Origin: Spirochaetota bacterium
GTDB taxonomy: Bacteria; Spirochaetota; Spirochaetia; Treponematales; Rectinemataceae
DNA: 40,255 nt
Reading direction: 5' to 3'
Assembly: GCA_029265615.1 (NCBI GenBank)
Contig: JAJUIB010000008.1
Span: 1-40,255 of the forward strand
In this document: piece after piece, positions 1 to 7,364 of the stretch
Numbering within the stretch: the stretch's first letter is position 1
How the letters are laid out: each line of letters opens with the position of its first letter
Notes under the pieces: model-generated
Seen by the model: only the letters and a program-made list of their open reading frames with translations
The model's database searches: none
What the model was told of the DNA's origin: nothing
Program-made: the position numbers and the translations under genes

Positions 1-378
1 CTCGGCGAGGGCGCCGGCGAAAAGTCCGTAGCCGATGAGGGGGCCGCGTGGCTTCCGTGCGGCTTCCGCGGCGAGAATTTCCCGCACGCCTTCGAATCGA
101 TCGGGGAGGAGGCGGTTGTCTTCCAGACGGGCAAGGGGCACGGCGAGCGCGCCGAGTGCGGCCTTGGGCATGAGGTGAACGTGCGCGTCGGAAAAGGCGG
201 GCACGCAGGCCGCCGTGCCGGAGGGAAGGCTCCGCTCAGGGAGCGGCGGAAGCGGTTGTCCTTCGGCATAGGTTTCGAGAATGCGACCGTTTCCGCCGAT
301 CCGGATCGCGGAAAAGCGCTCCTTCTCGCGCCTGAGACTGTAAAACCGTCCCCGGATGATGTGCTCGCGTCCTTCCAT
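1..378 (-). CDS. Amidohydrolase (YtcJ-like), 5' end only
   Basis: This is the first 126 codons of a minus-strand gene that leaves the window at position 1. It starts at the ATG on 378-376. A short beta-rich leader (residues 1-40) is followed by PAFSDAHVHL around residues 50-60. That is the HxH metal-binding signature which opens the TIM barrel of amidohydrolases such as YtcJ and the imidazolonepropionase or hydantoinase relatives. These enzymes hydrolyse C-N bonds using one or two metal ions. The remaining metal ligands lie outside the window, so the substrate cannot be named. No good ribosome-binding site is seen before the ATG. The gene is divergent from the GH2 gene at 465. The family call is fairly firm; the subfamily is inference. 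Confidence 0.62.
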   Translation of the reverse strand, partial: MEGREHIIRGRFYSLRREKERFSAIRIGGNGRILETYAEGQPLPPLPERSLPSGTAACVPAFSDAHVHLMPKAALGALAVPLARLEDNRLLPDRFEGVREILAAEAARKPRGPLIGYGLFAGALAE

Positions 379-401
379 GGGGCGAGTATGACCTGGCCCG
401 T

Positions 402-440
402 CTAAGGGCGCAAGGCTTTTGAAGTCTTGCGCTCCCTAAG
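402..440. promoter_or_regulatory. Inverted repeat between divergent genes (candidate operator)
   Basis: GCGCAAG (408-414) and CTTGCGC (426-432) form a perfect 7-bp inverted repeat with an 11-nt spacer. The similarity continues outward with a one-base bulge (CTAAGGG against CCCTAAG). It lies between the amidohydrolase and GH2 starts, so it may be an operator or an RNA hairpin. No cognate regulator can be assigned. Confidence 0.35.
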
Positions 441-456
441 GCGGCGGCGCTAGAGT
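427..456 (+). promoter_or_regulatory. Candidate sigma70-type promoter for GH2 gene
   Basis: TTGCGC (427-432), an 18-nt spacer and TAGAGT (451-456) predict a transcription start near 463, two bases before the ATG at 465. This would give an almost leaderless mRNA, which fits the lack of a Shine-Dalgarno sequence. The hexamers are imperfect. Confidence 0.3.
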
Positions 457-464
457 CTTGAGCC

Positions 465-2348
465 ATGGCGACGACACATGATGGAGCCTTTCGCGCCGCG
501 CCCTGCCCGCTTGCGACGCGTTGGGCGACGGAGCTTGATCCCGCATCTCCCCTCCCGGAGCATCCGCGTCCGCGGCTCATGCGCGAGCAGTGGCGCTCAC
601 TCAACGGATTGTGGGACTACGCGATAAGGCCCGCGCGCGCAGGGCGCCCCGAATCCTGGGACGGCAAGATTCTTGTCCCCTTCGCGGTCGAGTCCGCCCT
701 CTCTGGCGTGGGGCGGGCGCTTGAGCCAGGGGAGCGCCTCTGGTACCGGCGGATGGTCGAGCTACCCGAGGAATGGATGGGGTGGCGCGTCTTTCTCCAC
801 TTCGAAGCGGTCGACTTCGAGGCGGAGGTCTTCGTGAATGGAAGACTCGCCATGCGCCACGCAGGCGGCTACGAACCCTTCTCTGTGGAACTTACCCGAA
901 CCGAGTGTGCCACGGCATTCGGAGGGGAGGCCTTTGAAATCGCCGTTGCCGTTCGCGACCCAAACGACAGGGGTGCCCAGCCGCGAGGCAAGCAGTCGCT
1001 TAAGCCGGGCGGGATTATGTATACCGCGGTGTCGGGTATATGGCAGACCGTCTGGCTTGAGGCGGTCCCTTTGCAGGGCATAGCCGACCTCATCGCGATC
1101 CCCCTTCCAGGCGGCCGGCTCAGGATCGAGCTTGCCGCGGATGATGGTGTCGCCTATCGCGTCCGTGTGCGCGGGGGCGGAAGTGTCGTTGCGGAGGGGT
1201 GCGGCGTCGCTTCCCGGGCCCTTGAGCTCGAGCTTCCGGACTGCCGCCCCTGGTCGCCCGAAGACCCGTTTCTCTACAGCCTCGAAGTCGAGACCGAGGG
1301 TCGCGACGGCGCCGACTGCGATCGTGTCGACTCCTATGTCGGGCATCGCCTGTTCGAAATCCGCGCCGACGCTTCGGGCCGCCGCCGTTTTTTCTTGAAC
1401 GGCGAACCCTTGTTCTTGAACGCGGTGCTCGATCAGGGCTACTTCCCCGACGGTCTTTACACGGCGCCGACGGAAGAGGCGCTCGCATTCGATCTTAAGG
1501 CGGCCAAGCGTCTCGGCTTCAACGCGGTGCGGAAGCACGCGAAGATCGAGGGCGGTCGCTGGTTCTGGCACGCGGCCCGACTCGGTCTTCTTGTTTGGCA
1601 GGACATGCCCTCGGGCGGCGTGCGCCGCGATCCGTTTATCCTCGGCGCCGCTAACCTTCTCGGACTCAGGCTCGATGACCGCACGCCGCTTTCACGCGCC
1701 CTACTCGGGCGGCGCGATTCTCAGGAGTGCACGCGCTACCTCGGCGAGCTGTCTCGTGCTGTGGCGCGGCTTCGGGGTGAAACGGCGCTTGCCGCCTGGA
1801 CAATCTTCAACGAGGGCTGGGGGCAGTTCGAATCTGCCAGGGCGGTCGAGGCCGTAAGGCGGGCCGATCCGGCACGGCCGATCGACGCCGCTTCGGGCTG
1901 GTTCGATGAGGGGGCGGGCGACATCGATTCGCGGCATGTTTATTTCGGCCCCTTCCCAAGCCCGGCCCGCGAAATCGCCCGCGGTGGGCGCGCCCGGAGG
2001 AGGGGCGGCGCCTCCGGTTCGGTTTCCGGCGCGCTACGGGTCTTTGCCGTGAGTGAATACGGCGGCCTCACCATGAGCCTGCCGGGGCACCGATGGCCCT
2101 CGCGGCGGGAGTTTGGTTACCGCCGCTTCAAGAACGCATCCGCCTTGACGGCCGCCTACGAGGAACTTGTTGGGGAGCGGCTTGCGCCTCTCGTGCCCGA
2201 GGGCTTGGCAGCAGCGGTGTACACCCAGCTCACCGACGTGGAACAGGAGACCAACGGCCTTGTGAGCTACGACCGCGCTGTCTTTAAAATCGCGCCCGAA
2301 CGCGTGGCAGAGGTGAATGGTCGACTTTCCGCGGCGATGCGTCGGTGA
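465..2348 (+). CDS. Glycoside hydrolase family 2 protein (beta-galactosidase/glucuronidase-like)
   Basis: A 627-residue GH2 enzyme that hydrolyses non-reducing beta-glycosides with retention of configuration. The N-terminal sugar-binding jelly roll covers roughly residues 30-180 and includes SLNGLWDYAI and the end motif QTVWLE. An immunoglobulin-like domain follows (about 190-285), then the TIM barrel. The acid/base glutamate is E450 in IFNEGWG and the nucleophile is E531 in VSEYGG. There is no signal peptide, so it is probably cytoplasmic and acts on imported oligosaccharides. At 627 residues it is a compact form without the C-terminal domains of LacZ. Substrate (galactoside, glucuronide or other) cannot be told from the motifs. 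The MFS and GntR genes follow 55 bp downstream and may belong to the same sugar response. Confidence 0.85.
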   Translation: MATTHDGAFRAAPCPLATRWATELDPASPLPEHPRPRLMREQWRSLNGLWDYAIRPARAGRPESWDGKILVPFAVESALSGVGRALEPGERLWYRRMVELPEEWMGWRVFLHFEAVDFEAEVFVNGRLAMRHAGGYEPFSVELTRTECATAFGGEAFEIAVAVRDPNDRGAQPRGKQSLKPGGIMYTAVSGIWQTVWLEAVPLQGIADLIAIPLPGGRLRIELAADDGVAYRVRVRGGGSVVAEGCGVASRALELELPDCRPWSPEDPFLYSLEVETEGRDGADCDRVDSYVGHRLFEIRADASGRRRFFLNGEPLFLNAVLDQGYFPDGLYTAPTEEALAFDLKAAKRLGFNAVRKHAKIEGGRWFWHAARLGLLVWQDMPSGGVRRDPFILGAANLLGLRLDDRTPLSRALLGRRDSQECTRYLGELSRAVARLRGETALAAWTIFNEGWGQFESARAVEAVRRADPARPIDAASGWFDEGAGDIDSRHVYFGPFPSPAREIARGGRARRRGGASGSVSGALRVFAVSEYGGLTMSLPGHRWPSRREFGYRRFKNASALTAAYEELVGERLAPLVPEGLAAAVYTQLTDVEQETNGLVSYDRAVFKIAPERVAEVNGRLSAAMRR

Positions 2349-2367
2349 AGATACTGCGTGGCGCCGC

Positions 2368-2396
2368 TTGACGAGGGGAAAAAGAGCTCATATCAT
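2368..2396 (+). promoter_or_regulatory. Sigma70-type promoter of the MFS-GntR pair
   Basis: TTGACG (2368-2373), an ideal 17-nt spacer and TATCAT (2391-2396). The predicted start point is about 2403, directly at the MFS ATG (2404), so the message would be essentially leaderless. Confidence 0.65.
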
Positions 2397-2417
2397 ATGA
2401 CGTATGATGTCATATGA
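2393..2417. promoter_or_regulatory. Perfect inverted repeat operator over promoter -10 and start codon
   Basis: TCATATGAC (2393-2401) and GTCATATGA (2409-2417) are perfect 9-bp arms with a 7-nt spacer. Each arm also contains the self-complementary TCATATGA. The repeat covers the -10 hexamer, the predicted +1 and the MFS start codon, an ideal place for a repressor. The GntR/FadR-type protein encoded by the second gene of the pair is the obvious candidate ligand; this is inference. Confidence 0.6.
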
Positions 2418-3705
2418 CCGTTGTCGGCGCACGACGGTGTGCAGGATCACTACACTTTTCATTCTGAATCAGTCCCTGCATTGGTTCACGATCGGCCTCG
2501 TCATTCCTGTGCTCTCTCTTTTCGTGCTCGCAAAAGGCATGGGGTATTTCGAGCTTGGCCTCCTCATGGCGGCCTATTCCGGCGTGACCGTTATCCTCGA
2601 GCTACCGACCGGCGGTCTGGCCGACAGCCTTGGGCGAAAGCGTGTCTACCTTGCCGCCCTTGGGGCGAGCGCGCTTGGCGCATTGGTCCTCCTTTGTGCC
2701 GGGAGTTTTGTCGCGCTTGCCTGTGGCTTTGGTCTTCTTGGCCTCGGGCGAGCGCTCTCCTCAGGAACGATGGAAGCGCACTTCATTGATGCCCTGCTCT
2801 TAGCCGATCCACGCGCCGATCTGCAGAAGGCTTCCGCGCGGCTCGGCGTTGCCACACCGCTCGCCCTCGGCATCGCCTCCCTCGTGGGAGGCTTTCTGCC
2901 CTTCCTTGGTGCCCGATTTCTACCAAAAACCGGACCTCTTAACGCCTATAGCCTCAACTACCTAGCCTATCTTCTTGCGCTCACGGCGCAGGGCGCACTC
3001 ACTTATTTCCTCGTGCACGAGGAGCGCGGTGCACAAAGCCATGCCGTTGGGCTACTCCGTGAGCTTCGTGAAGGCTTCGCGGCTTTTCCGCGCGTCCTCA
3101 AAGAGAGTATCGCCCTCGGGCTCCGCAACCGTGTCATACTTCTCATTCTCGTAGGCGGTTTTGTCTGGGGCTTCGCCGTTGTGAGCCTCGAGCAACTCTG
3201 GCAGCCGCGTGTTATCGAGCTCGGTGGCGAGGCCGGTAAGGCGCTCCTTGGTCCGCTTTCCGCCGGCTACTTCGCCGCGGCTGCGATCGGGAGCCTTCTC
3301 TCGACGGGGTTCTGCGGTCTGTTCCAGAGGCGCTATGATCTGGCTCTGGGCGGCGCTCGCCTTCTTATGGGCGGGATATTTCTCCTCCTTGCGGGTGCAT
3401 CGGGGCTTCCCGCTTTCGCCTCGTTTTATTTTCTCGGCTTTGCCGCGAACGGCCTTTCCTCTTCTCCCGAGAGCGCTGTACTCAACGCTGCGACGCCCAC
3501 CGCGCGACGTTCGACCACGTTGTCGCTTGCTTCGCTGTTCTCCCAGGCGGGAGGCCTCGCCGGTTCCGTTGTTTTTGGCGCGCTCGCGCAGGCCCGATCG
3601 ATCGGTTTCAGCTGGTCTCTTGCTGCGCTCGCCCTTGCGGCGTCCTCTGGACTGTACTTCGCCTTGCCACGCGGGGCAAACCTCGGCAGGGGATGTGCGA
3701 CATGA
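2404..3705 (+). CDS. Major facilitator superfamily (MFS) transporter
   Basis: A 433-residue polytopic membrane protein, about 12 transmembrane helices, the usual MFS length. The signature loop between helices 2 and 3 (GGLADSLGRKR, residues 70-80) is intact, and helix 1 begins near residue 18. MFS proteins move small solutes by proton-coupled symport or antiport. The substrate is unknown; the neighbouring GH2 gene suggests a sugar, but drug efflux is equally possible. The ATG at 2404 lies at the predicted transcription start with no Shine-Dalgarno sequence. A GTG at 2437, just before the first helix, is an alternative start. The stop overlaps the GntR start as ATGA. Confidence 0.85.
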   Translation: MMSYDRCRRTTVCRITTLFILNQSLHWFTIGLVIPVLSLFVLAKGMGYFELGLLMAAYSGVTVILELPTGGLADSLGRKRVYLAALGASALGALVLLCAGSFVALACGFGLLGLGRALSSGTMEAHFIDALLLADPRADLQKASARLGVATPLALGIASLVGGFLPFLGARFLPKTGPLNAYSLNYLAYLLALTAQGALTYFLVHEERGAQSHAVGLLRELREGFAAFPRVLKESIALGLRNRVILLILVGGFVWGFAVVSLEQLWQPRVIELGGEAGKALLGPLSAGYFAAAAIGSLLSTGFCGLFQRRYDLALGGARLLMGGIFLLLAGASGLPAFASFYFLGFAANGLSSSPESAVLNAATPTARRSTTLSLASLFSQAGGLAGSVVFGALAQARSIGFSWSLAALALAASSGLYFALPRGANLGRGCAT

Positions 3706-4502
3706 ATTTCACGGGGATCGGGGACAAGCGAAGTCTGCCTGCGCGGGTGGTCGAGACGGTAACGGCTGCAATTCTCGCAGGCGACTGGCGAGAAGGAGAT
3801 GCTCTTCCGACCGAACCGGAACTTGCCACCCAGTTCGGCGTTTCGCGCTCGGTGATCCGCGATGCGGTGAGGATGCTCGTCGCGAAGGGGCTTGTTGAGA
3901 TTCGTCGCGGTAAAGGGACTTTCGTTGCCTCAGCCCAGGGGGCGGCTTTCGCCGAGGCCATGGTCCTTACGCTCGGTAGGCGCGGCGCGACGGCCTGGGA
4001 CATCGAGGAGGCATTTGGCGTACTTCTGCCTGAGTTTATCGCCCTTGCCGCGGAGCGGGCGGAGGATGCGGATCTGCAGGCGGTTCGTGCGGCGGGAGAA
4101 GCCTATCTTTCCGCTTTTGGCGAAGAGCTCGCAACGGGGGGAGATGGTGGGGACGCTCGGCTCAAGGCCCTCTTCGCCGCCATGATGCGGCGGATATTCG
4201 AGGCGACGCGCAACCATGCGCTGATTCTTCTCGGCGAGACCCTCGTAGGGCTCAAGGAATTCCGGCACTTCGAGGATGCTGAACTTGACGCCGCGGGACG
4301 TGCGAGGCTGGCCGAGGCGGAGGCGAGGGCGATCCGTGGCCTCATCGAGGCCGTGTGCGAGCGGAATCCGGACCGCGCGCGAGAGAAGGTGCGGTCGTTC
4401 CGCTTAAGCCCTTCCGCGCTTAAGCGGCGACTCGAGGAGACACCTGTCGGTGTCAGGCCGGAGGTTTCGCTGGAAATGTTTGGCTTTGGGGCGCAACGCT
4501 GA
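3702..4502 (+). CDS. GntR-family transcriptional regulator, FadR-like
   Basis: A 266-residue regulator. Residues 14-76 form the GntR winged helix-turn-helix, with the typical stretch LPTEPELATQFGVSRSVIRDA and the wing RRGKGTFV. The rest is all-helical, as in the FCD/FadR effector domain. The ATG at 3702 overlaps the MFS stop (ATGA) and has AGGGGA (3688-3693) eight bases upstream, so it is preferred over an ATG nine bases earlier. Overlap implies translational coupling with the transporter. By context it probably represses the pair through the inverted repeat at 2393-2417 and is released by a ligand related to the transported compound. The ligand is not predictable from sequence. Confidence 0.85.
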   Translation: MNFTGIGDKRSLPARVVETVTAAILAGDWREGDALPTEPELATQFGVSRSVIRDAVRMLVAKGLVEIRRGKGTFVASAQGAAFAEAMVLTLGRRGATAWDIEEAFGVLLPEFIALAAERAEDADLQAVRAAGEAYLSAFGEELATGGDGGDARLKALFAAMMRRIFEATRNHALILLGETLVGLKEFRHFEDAELDAAGRARLAEAEARAIRGLIEAVCERNPDRAREKVRSFRLSPSALKRRLEETPVGVRPEVSLEMFGFGAQR

Positions 4503-4529
4503 GTCCGGAATGGCCCATGTGGAAAGGGG

Positions 4530-4542
4530 CAGGAAGCTCCTG
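4530..4542. terminator. Weak stem-loop between convergent genes
   Basis: CAGGA (4530-4534) pairs with TCCTG (4538-4542) across a 3-nt loop, between the ends of the GntR gene and the DUF493-like gene. It could help both transcripts end, but it is short and has no T-tract. Confidence 0.2.
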
Positions 4543-4549
4543 GCTGGCG

Positions 4550-4864
4550 CTAAATCGCGGCCTTGACGTAGGGGAGCTTGCCGATGGCCTCGTAGGTGGC
4601 GTACATCTGCTCGCGGTTTTGGAAGGTGAGCCTGCTCCCCATGCGGCCGTATTTGGCACCGGGCGCCGCGATACCCTGGATGAGGGCGCACTGTACACCG
4701 AGCGCCGCATAGATCCTTTCGAGCTCTGCGATGATGTCGCCGCCGTCCGCGAGGGTGTAGATGATCTTAAGGTCGAAGGTTACCGGAAATTCGAGCTCTG
4801 CGGCGCTTGTAGCCGCCGCGCCAGCCTCGTGCGCCGCTCCCTCTTTCTTCTCGCGCTCGTCCAT
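4550..4864 (-). CDS. Small DUF493/YbeD-like protein
   Basis: A 104-residue cytoplasmic protein. After a charged, low-complexity N-terminus (MDEREKKEG, then Ala-rich) residues 25-104 read as an alpha/beta domain beginning FPVTFDLKIIY. Layout and size resemble the ferredoxin-like ACT-type fold of the DUF493/YbeD family, whose role is not well defined. Start chosen at the ATG on 4864-4862; codons further upstream would overlap the divergent oxidoreductase leader and look non-coding. No clear ribosome-binding site is visible. It converges with the GntR gene, 47 bp apart. The family link is tentative. Confidence 0.5.
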   Translation of the reverse strand: MDEREKKEGAAHEAGAAATSAAELEFPVTFDLKIIYTLADGGDIIAELERIYAALGVQCALIQGIAAPGAKYGRMGSRLTFQNREQMYATYEAIGKLPYVKAAI

Positions 4865-4911
4865 GATTGTATACTGCCATGGCGTGAGAGCGTCTGTCGA
4901 GGAGGCATGCA

Positions 4912-6022
4912 GTGCGTGAAGTGCTACCATCAATTGCGGTGGTGGGCGCCGGTGATCGCGGCACAGGCTACGCGGCCTATGTCGAGTACGCGGCCAGGCA
5001 AGGCCTCCCCGGCCTCCGAATCGCTGCGATCGCAGAATCCGATCCAGGACGAAGGACGGGCTTTGCCGAGCGGTTTGGCGTTCCTGAGGCCGCGCGCTTT
5101 AGCGATTGGCGGGAACTTTTCGCCGCTCCGCGCTGCGCCGAGGGCGTCATTATCGCAACCCGAGATGATGAGCACGTGGAGCCCGCCCTTGCCGCCCTTC
5201 GAGCAGGATACACCGTTCTCCTCGAGAAGCCCATGGCGCTTTCCGAGGCCGATTGCGTGCGCCTCACCGAGGCCGCGGAACGCGCACAGCTGCCCCTCCT
5301 TGTCTGCCATGTTCTTCGCTATCATCCCTTCTGGAAGACGCTCCGCGGCCTTGTCGCCGAGGGTGCGATCGGCGAGCCGGTGTCGATTCGGCACGCGGAA
5401 AACGTCTCCTACTGGCACATGGCCCATTCGTATGTGCGCGGCAATTGGCGGGACGCTGCGGTCTCGCCCATGATCCTTGCAAAGTGCTGCCACGAGCTTG
5501 ACCTTATCGTGTGGCTCGCTCGTGCCTACGCGGATGGACCGCTGGGGCGCGGCTCCGGCCTTTTGCCCCGCCGGGTTGCATCCTTCGGCTCAAACCTCGA
5601 GTTCCGTCCCGAGCGCGCCCCCGAAGGCGCGCCGGCGCGCTGCATCGAGGGCTGTCCCGCCGCTTCCCGGTGTCCCTACGACGCGGTCGCGCTCTATCTT
5701 ACGGCCAAGCCGGTCTTTCTCGACGCCGCGGCGGGGGATTCGCGCGCGGCCGCACTCGCGGCGCGGCTCCTTCGGCGGCGGCGGAGGTCTCGAAATTCGC
5801 GAGCACAAGACGGGCCGATGCCGTCGCGTGCCGGTCCGAAGTGACCTTGTCGGGCATCGAAGCGCGGACATGGCGCTGATGGAGGCCTTCGCCCGTGTCT
5901 TACGCGGCGAAACTTCGCCGAGAACGGCGTCGCCGACGACGGCGGCGGAATCGCTTGCAAGTCACCGCCTCGCCTTCGCCGCCGACATTGCGCGGCGCGA
6001 GGGGCGCGTGGTCTTGCTCTAA
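4912..6022 (+). pseudogene. Gfo/Idh/MocA-family oxidoreductase, frameshifted with internal deletion
   Basis: The reading frame opens at GTG 4912 with GAGGAGG (4899-4905) well placed. It encodes an NAD(P)-binding fold (VVGAGDRG at residues 10-17), the LLEKPMALS catalytic-lysine region, and a substrate domain through CHELDLIVWL and a cysteine-bearing stretch (CIEGCPAASRCPYDA), typical of this family. After about position 5760 this frame turns arginine-rich and ends at 5844. The family's C-terminal end instead continues in the next frame: GLEIREHKTG (about 5785 on) through GHRSADMALMEAFARVL and AFAADIARREGRVV to a stop at 6022. Besides the shift, the central segment that normally carries the DVVDHQVV-type dimer sheet (roughly 70-90 residues) is missing. 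The gene is therefore broken, or the assembly has collapsed here. Confidence 0.75.
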
Positions 6023-6061
6023 AGTAAAGGCGCTAGGCGCGACAATGTGCATTAATAGCTC

Positions 6062-6090
6062 TTCACGGCCTGCAAATCCCGGGATAAAAT
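6062..6090 (+). promoter_or_regulatory. Candidate promoter of the aminopeptidase gene
   Basis: TTCACG (6062-6067), a 17-nt spacer and TAAAAT (6085-6090), in a locally AT-richer gap. The predicted start is near 6097, and AAGGAG (about 6103-6108) sits correctly before the ATG at 6115. Confidence 0.5.
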
Positions 6091-6114
6091 CCTGTCCTTG
6101 AAAAGGAGAGATTC

Positions 6115-7230
6115 ATGATCGACCAGAGACTCGTCAAGCTTGCGCGTATACTCGTCAACTACTCGGTTAAGGTGAAACCGGGCGAGAAAGTGCTTATCCA
6201 GGACAACAATGTCGAAGCGGAATTCGTTGCGGCCCTCGTGGATGCGGTGCATGATGCAGGCGGCCTTCCCTTTGTCACGCTCCGCGACAAGCGGGTCGAA
6301 CGGGCGCTCTTCCGCCGTGCCTCCGAGGCGCAGATGGAGCTTCAGGCGAAGTTTGAGCGCGACCGTATGGCGGAAATGGATTGCTACATCGGCTTTACCT
6401 CGATCCGCAACCTTTCGGCCTGGCAGGATATGCCGGGCGATAAGCTCGAGCTCTACAACAAGCATGTGTGGAAGAAGGTGCACATTGAGACGCGCCTCCC
6501 GCGAACCCGTTGGGTCGTCCTCCGCTATCCCACGCCGGCTTTTGCCCAGATGGCCGGGATGAGCGAAGAGGCCTTCGAGGACTGGTACTTCGACGTCTGC
6601 ACCCTTGATTACGAGCGCATGTCGCGCGCGATGGACGCCCTTGTCGACAGCCTCAAGCGCGCCGACCGTGTCCGGATCGTCGGGCCGGGCACGGACCTTT
6701 CCTTCTCGGTGAAGGGGCTTTCCCCCGTGAAGTGCGACGGCGGCCTCAACATCCCCGACGGCGAGGTCTATACCGCGCCCGTCCGCGATTCGGTAGAGGG
6801 CCGCATAACCTACAACACGCCGAGCGAGAAGGACGGCTTCTGTTACGAGAACATCGCCTTCGAGTTCAAGGGTGGCAAGATCGTAAAGGCGACCGCAAAC
6901 GACACGGCACGCATCAACAAGGTGCTCGACATCGACGAAGGCGCGCGCTACATCGGTGAATTCGCAATCGGCGTTAACCCCTTTATCACGAAGCCAATGA
7001 AGGAGACGCTTTTCGACGAGAAGATCGCAGGTTCGATTCACTTTACCCCGGGCAATTCCTACGACGACTGCTTCAATGGGAACCGCTCCGCCCTCCACTG
7101 GGATCTCGTACTTATCCAGACGCCCGAATGGGGAGGCGGAGAGATCTGGTTCGACGGAAGGCTCGTCCGCAAGGACGGCCGCTTTGTTGTGCCCGAGCTC
7201 GAGGGCCTCAATCCCGAGAACTTGAAGTAA
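6115..7230 (+). CDS. M29-family metalloaminopeptidase (AmpS/PepS/thermophilic type)
   Basis: A 371-residue cytoplasmic exopeptidase that removes N-terminal residues from peptides using two metal ions. All five M29 metal ligands can be placed: E217 (PDGEV), E282 (IGEFAIG), H309 (SIHFTPG), H328 and D330 (ALHWD). The start is decided by AAGGAG six bases before ATG 6115. The N-terminal motif LVNYSVKVKPGEKVLI is typical of the family. It is somewhat shorter than the usual 400-410 residues. It seems to be a single-gene unit with its own promoter and is followed by a stem-loop. Role: turnover of peptides, probably including those imported as nutrients. Confidence 0.93.
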   Translation: MIDQRLVKLARILVNYSVKVKPGEKVLIQDNNVEAEFVAALVDAVHDAGGLPFVTLRDKRVERALFRRASEAQMELQAKFERDRMAEMDCYIGFTSIRNLSAWQDMPGDKLELYNKHVWKKVHIETRLPRTRWVVLRYPTPAFAQMAGMSEEAFEDWYFDVCTLDYERMSRAMDALVDSLKRADRVRIVGPGTDLSFSVKGLSPVKCDGGLNIPDGEVYTAPVRDSVEGRITYNTPSEKDGFCYENIAFEFKGGKIVKATANDTARINKVLDIDEGARYIGEFAIGVNPFITKPMKETLFDEKIAGSIHFTPGNSYDDCFNGNRSALHWDLVLIQTPEWGGGEIWFDGRLVRKDGRFVVPELEGLNPENLK

Positions 7231-7265
7231 GGCGCCCAGGGCGTCCTTATCGAGACGGGGAAGGG

Positions 7266-7288
7266 CAGGGCCGCGTTCCGTGGCCCTG
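7266..7288. terminator. Stem-loop between convergent genes
   Basis: CAGGGCC (7266-7272) pairs with GGCCCTG (7282-7288), and the stem can be extended inward by a G-T and a C-G pair. It lies between the stops of the aminopeptidase and the ferredoxin-like gene. There is no T-tract on either strand, so intrinsic termination is uncertain. Confidence 0.4.
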
Positions 7289-7364
7289 AGCCCGGCGCGG
7301 CCATCCCTCCTCTATCCGTCCTGCCATATCTCCGCAGCCTCAGGCGTAGGGTGGTAGTTTTCTG

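Noticed and set aside
236-604. Minus-strand open frame across the amidohydrolase-GH2 junction
   Set aside because: It overlaps the real starts of both divergent genes in a different frame, has arginine- and serine-rich shadow composition and no ribosome-binding site.
762-1571. Long minus-strand open frame inside the GH2 gene
   Set aside because: It is the antisense of a clearly conserved GH2 reading frame; high GC content makes such shadows common.
6052-7098. 348-codon minus-strand open frame opposite the aminopeptidase
   Set aside because: The plus strand encodes a complete M29 enzyme with all metal ligands; the antisense frame resembles no family I know.
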